Of a DNA stretch of 64,000 bases, positions 60,261 through 64,000 are shown in pieces; position 1 is the stretch's first letter, and each line of letters begins with the position of its first letter. The translations under genes and the position numbers were made by a program. The notes under the pieces were generated by a model that worked only from the letters and a program-made list of their open reading frames with translations, had not been told where the DNA came from and ran no database searches. Source of the stretch: Channa striata (Eukaryota > Chordata > Actinopteri > Anabantiformes > Channidae); contig CM065172.1 of NCBI GenBank assembly GCA_033026295.1, forward strand, positions 16,735,165-16,799,164, read 5' to 3'.

Positions 60261-62570
60261 TTAGGGAGGCACATAGGGAGGTGGTGACCTGTATGAGGTC
60301 ATGTTCTTGGGGCGAGAGCCTTTGCCCTCTATAGGGACAGTAAATGGTGGCGGGGGCTGGTAAGGAGGGGCGTTAGGGTCATCATCCTGATAAAGTGAAT
60401 ACTCCTCCAACAGATCCTGGTTAAGCAGAGTACTGTGGGGGCCTGCCATGTTTGGGTACTCTGGAGGGGGAAGCGGGGGCTTTTCCTCCTGAAGTATAAG
60501 GGGGATGCTGGAGGATGGGGGCGACTTGGAATCATCTAGTTCATCTGCAAATATTATTGGGACTCCTTTCTTGATGAAAGTGGCCTGTTCCTCCATGGTC
60601 ATTTTACCTTTGCGCTTCTTGCGATAGCAGACCATAGCAATGATGCCGGCAATGAGTAACAGGGCTGCTACCACAACCGCAGGAATGACAGTGTGCAGGT
60701 AAACATCATCGCTGCTCCTTCGACCTGTCCCAGGTGAAGGTGTAGCTGTAGGAAGAACTGGCAAAGGCACCTCTCCTGGTGGAATGAATATGTAGCTCTG
60801 ACATTTATTGGTGCCACGAATGGAGATGTTAATGGGTTTGAATTCAGGCTCCATGGCTTTGACGAAGGCCGGTTTAGGTATCCCTTTGGAATCAGAGATC
60901 CTGTTACTGAGAACCGTGATCTGATCCTTTGGACAAGAGCTCTGTTGGAGACTGTTGTTGGTCCATTCCACCACAATGGAGCCCCTAGTGATACTTCTCA
61001 GGGTCACTGTGCTGCTGTTGCGATCCCCAAGGGCATAAGCCAACTTTCTGGTCAAAAGAATCTTCTTATGGACATCATTGCTTAAAGTGTTGGGATCACC
61101 ATGGAATCGAGCAGCAAAAACAACTGATGGTTTGTCATTAGTAGACCAACGATTGACCCGTACCTCGAATGCATCCATGATGCTCTTCCCACCCTTATCA
61201 GTGGCCAGCATGAAGTACTCATGCTTCCCTTCATGCTGCTCCTCTGGAAGGCCATATAAGAGTTGTATAGTACTGTTGAACTGAATCCAAGAGGTTTCAC
61301 TGACCGCCTCTTTCGGGGTCTTCTTCAAAGTCAAACGCAGCTTGTCAGTGGTGCCATCCTCCTTGTCATAGAATGTATCGGGAGGAATCTTAACCTCAAA
61401 GTATGTGCCAACCCATGCATTGACCTGATCAATGGGGTTGCGGATCTCTGGGTTTTGATTTACTTCTGGAGCCAATGAGAGAGGAGTGGTGCGTTTGGGA
61501 GGTTTAGCTGTGGTGGACTTCGGTTCCCGGGGAGCTGGAGTGGAGGTTTTGGGTTTTCTAGGTTTCTTTGTAGCAGTAGGTTTGGGTCTTTTACTGGTGG
61601 ACGGTGGTGTTGGCACAGCTGTAGCCTCCACAAATGTAGGCCGGGTCATAGTTGGTTGAATAGGGATGGTGCTTGTAGTTCCTAGTACTTTTGTTGGTTG
61701 GGGAGGTCCAAAGACAGGTGTGTGGGCTATCTGATCTCTGACCCTCATAGTGGGCTTCACTGGAAGAGGTAAAGGACCTCGAACAGGAGTAGCAGAGTTG
61801 TCAGTCGCTGGAGCAATAGAAGGTGAAGTTGGAGTAGGCACAACACGTACAGGGGGCTCTGGGTGTGTAGTTGGAGGAAGCAGAGAGGGCACTGGAGTAG
61901 GAGTGTTGTTCAACTGCCGCCTGACCCTTTTCACTCCATGGGGCTTTTTGTTGACAATGTGCCAACCAACCACTGGGTACCCCAGCCTGGCAGACATGGA
62001 CCCATCTTTTGCAGAGTATTGGACACTGCTAATATCAGGGATACTGCCTTGGTCAAGGGCACATCCAAGTTTCCATGACAATAGGGCGCCATTCTCAACT
62101 ACCTTCTTAGCATTCCCTGGTCCAGCCATGAAAGCAGACATGTCAAATAAGCGGTTGTTGACAACAGGAACTACCCTCATGTGCTCCAGGGGGACATGTG
62201 AGAATTTCCCCATTATTCCCAGTAAGTTGACCCTCTGTTCTGCAAACATTTTTGTCAAGTCAGCATCCAAGATGACAGTAAGGACAGTGACAGGCTCCTC
62301 AGAGCCACAGGTGAAAGGCTGGAGGCCAGTGATGTCTGACTGAAGAGTGAGCAAGGTAGGCTCAGTGTCTGCACGTTCTTCTGGGTATACTTCAATTGAG
62401 AAGACTGTACTAGGGAACACTTGGCTGCCATTCTTCTCAATTATCTCCTCTCCAGACACCAAGATATGATAAACACCTTTATCCTGCTCCAGGGCCAAGC
62501 CTGTCAGAATGCAGCGTTCTTTGTCCCAATACAGCCAGGAGGGGAGAGTCTCCTTTCCCATCTCGGTGAG
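60261..62570 (-). CDS. dag1: dystroglycan, last coding exon (5'-partial gene)
   Basis: Dystroglycan is a precursor cleaved into extracellular alpha-DG, which binds laminin through matriglycan, and transmembrane beta-DG, which binds dystrophin. The exon begins after ggtag with Leu-Thr-Glu, then GKETLPSWLYWDKERC; numbering from the first Met (62561), 766 residues follow to TAA. Seen in order: end of the Ig-like domain; globular S6-like domain with C85 and C167 and PVVNNRLFDMSAFMAGPGNA; furin site KRVRR (211-215); Pro/Thr mucin stalk (~217-375) starting with TPTP (T220, T222), the equivalent of the human matriglycan-bearing T317/T319; second cadherin-like domain; alpha/beta cleavage between G527 and S528 in TRGSIVVEW; beta-DG cysteines C543 and C587; membrane helix 623-646; basic RKKRKGK; and C-terminal PPPYVPP, the WW-binding site for dystrophin and utrophin with Y763 (human Y892). 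All functional sites look intact. The stalk is shorter than in human. C17 has no counterpart in the human sequence I recall. Confidence 0.97.
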   Translation of the reverse strand, partial: LTEMGKETLPSWLYWDKERCILTGLALEQDKGVYHILVSGEEIIEKNGSQVFPSTVFSIEVYPEERADTEPTLLTLQSDITGLQPFTCGSEEPVTVLTVILDADLTKMFAEQRVNLLGIMGKFSHVPLEHMRVVPVVNNRLFDMSAFMAGPGNAKKVVENGALLSWKLGCALDQGSIPDISSVQYSAKDGSMSARLGYPVVGWHIVNKKPHGVKRVRRQLNNTPTPVPSLLPPTTHPEPPVRVVPTPTSPSIAPATDNSATPVRGPLPLPVKPTMRVRDQIAHTPVFGPPQPTKVLGTTSTIPIQPTMTRPTFVEATAVPTPPSTSKRPKPTATKKPRKPKTSTPAPREPKSTTAKPPKRTTPLSLAPEVNQNPEIRNPIDQVNAWVGTYFEVKIPPDTFYDKEDGTTDKLRLTLKKTPKEAVSETSWIQFNSTIQLLYGLPEEQHEGKHEYFMLATDKGGKSIMDAFEVRVNRWSTNDKPSVVFAARFHGDPNTLSNDVHKKILLTRKLAYALGDRNSSTVTLRSITRGSIVVEWTNNSLQQSSCPKDQITVLSNRISDSKGIPKPAFVKAMEPEFKPINISIRGTNKCQSYIFIPPGEVPLPVLPTATPSPGTGRRSSDDVYLHTVIPAVVVAALLLIAGIIAMVCYRKKRKGKMTMEEQATFIKKGVPIIFADELDDSKSPPSSSIPLILQEEKPPLPPPEYPNMAGPHSTLLNQDLLEEYSLYQDDDPNAPPYQPPPPFTVPIEGKGSRPKNMTSYRSPPPYVPP

Positions 62571-64000
62571 CTACCAGAGAAAAAAAGTACAGTGCCACTG
62601 TTAGAGTTCATATACTATAAAACACCTTAAATTTAATAAATACATAAAAACAAAAGAAGTGTTTCATATGTTAAGGAAAAACCTATACAATGACTAATTA
62701 CGGAACATTTTCATTACTTTCTTTAGTTTCTACAGTGCTGGAAAAACTACACTACATGAAAAAAACATTTGATGATTTAAGTTTTTTTAAAATTACTGAG
62801 TGAAAGTCACTATGGGTTTTTAACCAACAGCTCTACAGATTTAGTATTTATGGAAGTTTTGGAAGAAAATCAAAACCATATTAGAAAAGCAAAGTTGTAT
62901 TTAGGAGCATATGGTATTAGAGTAGTTTTTAATTGGTTAAGCAGCTATTTAGATAAGAACATACTGCAGAGTTATCACTGAAATTGAATTTGGTTTGTTT
63001 GCAGGTCTCAATTTTTTTCGGGACATAATTGAAAATCTTTAACAGAGCATTGTAAATACAATTATAAAATTCAAAAGATGGTTTTACCAAGTTTTTGGTA
63101 TTGGTTAATCAAAAAAAGGATAAAAATGTGTTGTTTATAGATGCAGTTCTCATTTAATTTGTTGGTGAAATTAGATTTTTGGGTCTAATAATTAATGAAA
63201 ACCTGACATAGAAATTTCTAATTGCATATGGACATAAAAAGGTAGCCACAAATATTTCTGTTTTGAGGAAACTGTGTGTTAAATAGCTGTATATGCTACT
63301 CCATGTACAGGTATTGCATTGTTCATTTATTTTGTCTACTACTAACTACTACTTTTCATTTAAAGAAATTAAGGTTAATACACTTTTTCGACATGAACAA
63401 CTTAAAAAAAATTAATGTGTATATCTGTGTGGTTTTACATTTAGTCATTTGGCAGATACTTATATCCAAAGCGACCTACAAGTGAGTTTTAAACTGGGGA
63501 ATCAACTCGAGAATAAGTTAAGAGGGCCTTTGAAGTATTTCTCTGCTTAAAAAGAAAGTACAGAGAAAGAATATATTGAAAATACTAAGTTGTGGTTAGT
63601 AATTTAGCATAGAGGAACTTTGCTTTTTCAGCCCATCTGTCTTGTTTCGTGTTTTTCTGTGGGTTTTTAGTAAGGGACAGGTAGCAAGATTGTTTATTTT
63701 ATTCCTGCTTTGTTTCAGTCAGAGTATGTACATGTTTATTGCAAATTATATTTATTTAGATTCTATATTTACATGAGCGAAAAAAATAAAGAAAATTAAA
63801 TGTTCAGTTCAGTATTCAGTTCCATTTTTAATCTTGACAAAGCTTCCAGTAAATGAGGAACTAGGAAAACCACACAAATTAGAACACAACTTTAAAAAGT
63901 CTAAAAGCAGAGATGCTTTCACTGTATTCTATTTATTCTATTCAATTTTTCAAATCTATTGATTTTAATAAATCTTGCCAAATATGATCAGGAAGTTGAG
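62571..64000 (-). other. dag1: dag1 intron (3' part on the sense strand)
   Basis: The acceptor on the - strand is a pyrimidine run (tactttttttctctggtag) directly before 62570. As in other vertebrates, the signal peptide and first ~95 residues are expected in one upstream exon, not present in the window. Apart from a short repeat at 63437-63482 nothing was recognised. Confidence 0.85.
63437..63482 (+). repeat. short ancient-repeat fragment (GCAGA...TATCCAAAGCGAC)
   Basis: tttagtcatttggcagatac then ttatatccaaagcgacctac matches a motif (agcagacgcttttatccaaagcgactta) that recurs widely in fish and other vertebrate genomes. Only the core is preserved. Confidence 0.65.

Noticed and set aside
61750..62343. 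197-codon open frame on the + strand within dag1
   Set aside because: Antisense shadow of the GC-richer dag1 exon; no domain, and the dag1 frame is fully supported by homology.

Overview
The window looks like teleost (probably percomorph) nuclear DNA. It is AT-leaning, rich in (CA)n/(TG)n microsatellites, has large introns with GT-AG junctions, and carries degenerate dispersed repeats of kinds common in spiny-rayed fish. There is no sign of bacterial, viral or organellar gene organisation. The species cannot be named from this sequence.

Two protein-coding genes are supported, arranged tail to tail. (1) grm7, metabotropic glutamate receptor 7, is on the + strand. Nine coding exons lie between 18162 and 48071 and join in frame to 741 codons. 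They correspond to human mGluR7 from about residue 174 to the C terminus. The missing ~173 N-terminal residues (signal peptide and start of the ligand-binding lobe) must lie upstream, so 1-18161 is the 3' part of a long intron. (2) dag1, dystroglycan, is on the - strand. Its large last coding exon (62570-60261) encodes the second half of the alpha-dystroglycan N-terminal region, the furin site, the mucin-like stalk, the alpha/beta cleavage site and all of beta-dystroglycan. The exon with the start codon and signal peptide lies beyond 64000.

Layout: 1-18161 grm7 intron with several degenerate repeats; 18162-48071 grm7 exons and introns; 48072 to about 49115 grm7 3'UTR with two AATAAA signals; about 49116-58720 intergenic, with no recognisable gene; about 58721-60260 dag1 3'UTR; 60261-62570 dag1 coding exon; 62571-64000 dag1 intron. 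No tRNA, rRNA, CRISPR array or intact transposon gene was seen.

The two genes have no known direct pathway link. mGluR7 is a presynaptic Gi/o-coupled glutamate receptor; dystroglycan is the laminin-dystrophin linker of muscle, glia and synapses. The most interesting unexplained signals are: a candidate alternative terminal exon in the last grm7 intron, with a very strong splice acceptor, correct phase and its own poly(A) signal; an exon 7 read-through that would swap TM7 for another hydrophobic stretch ending at an AATAAA; a (TG)n tract just upstream of the last grm7 exon; and two perfect 15-16 bp hairpins in grm7 introns.
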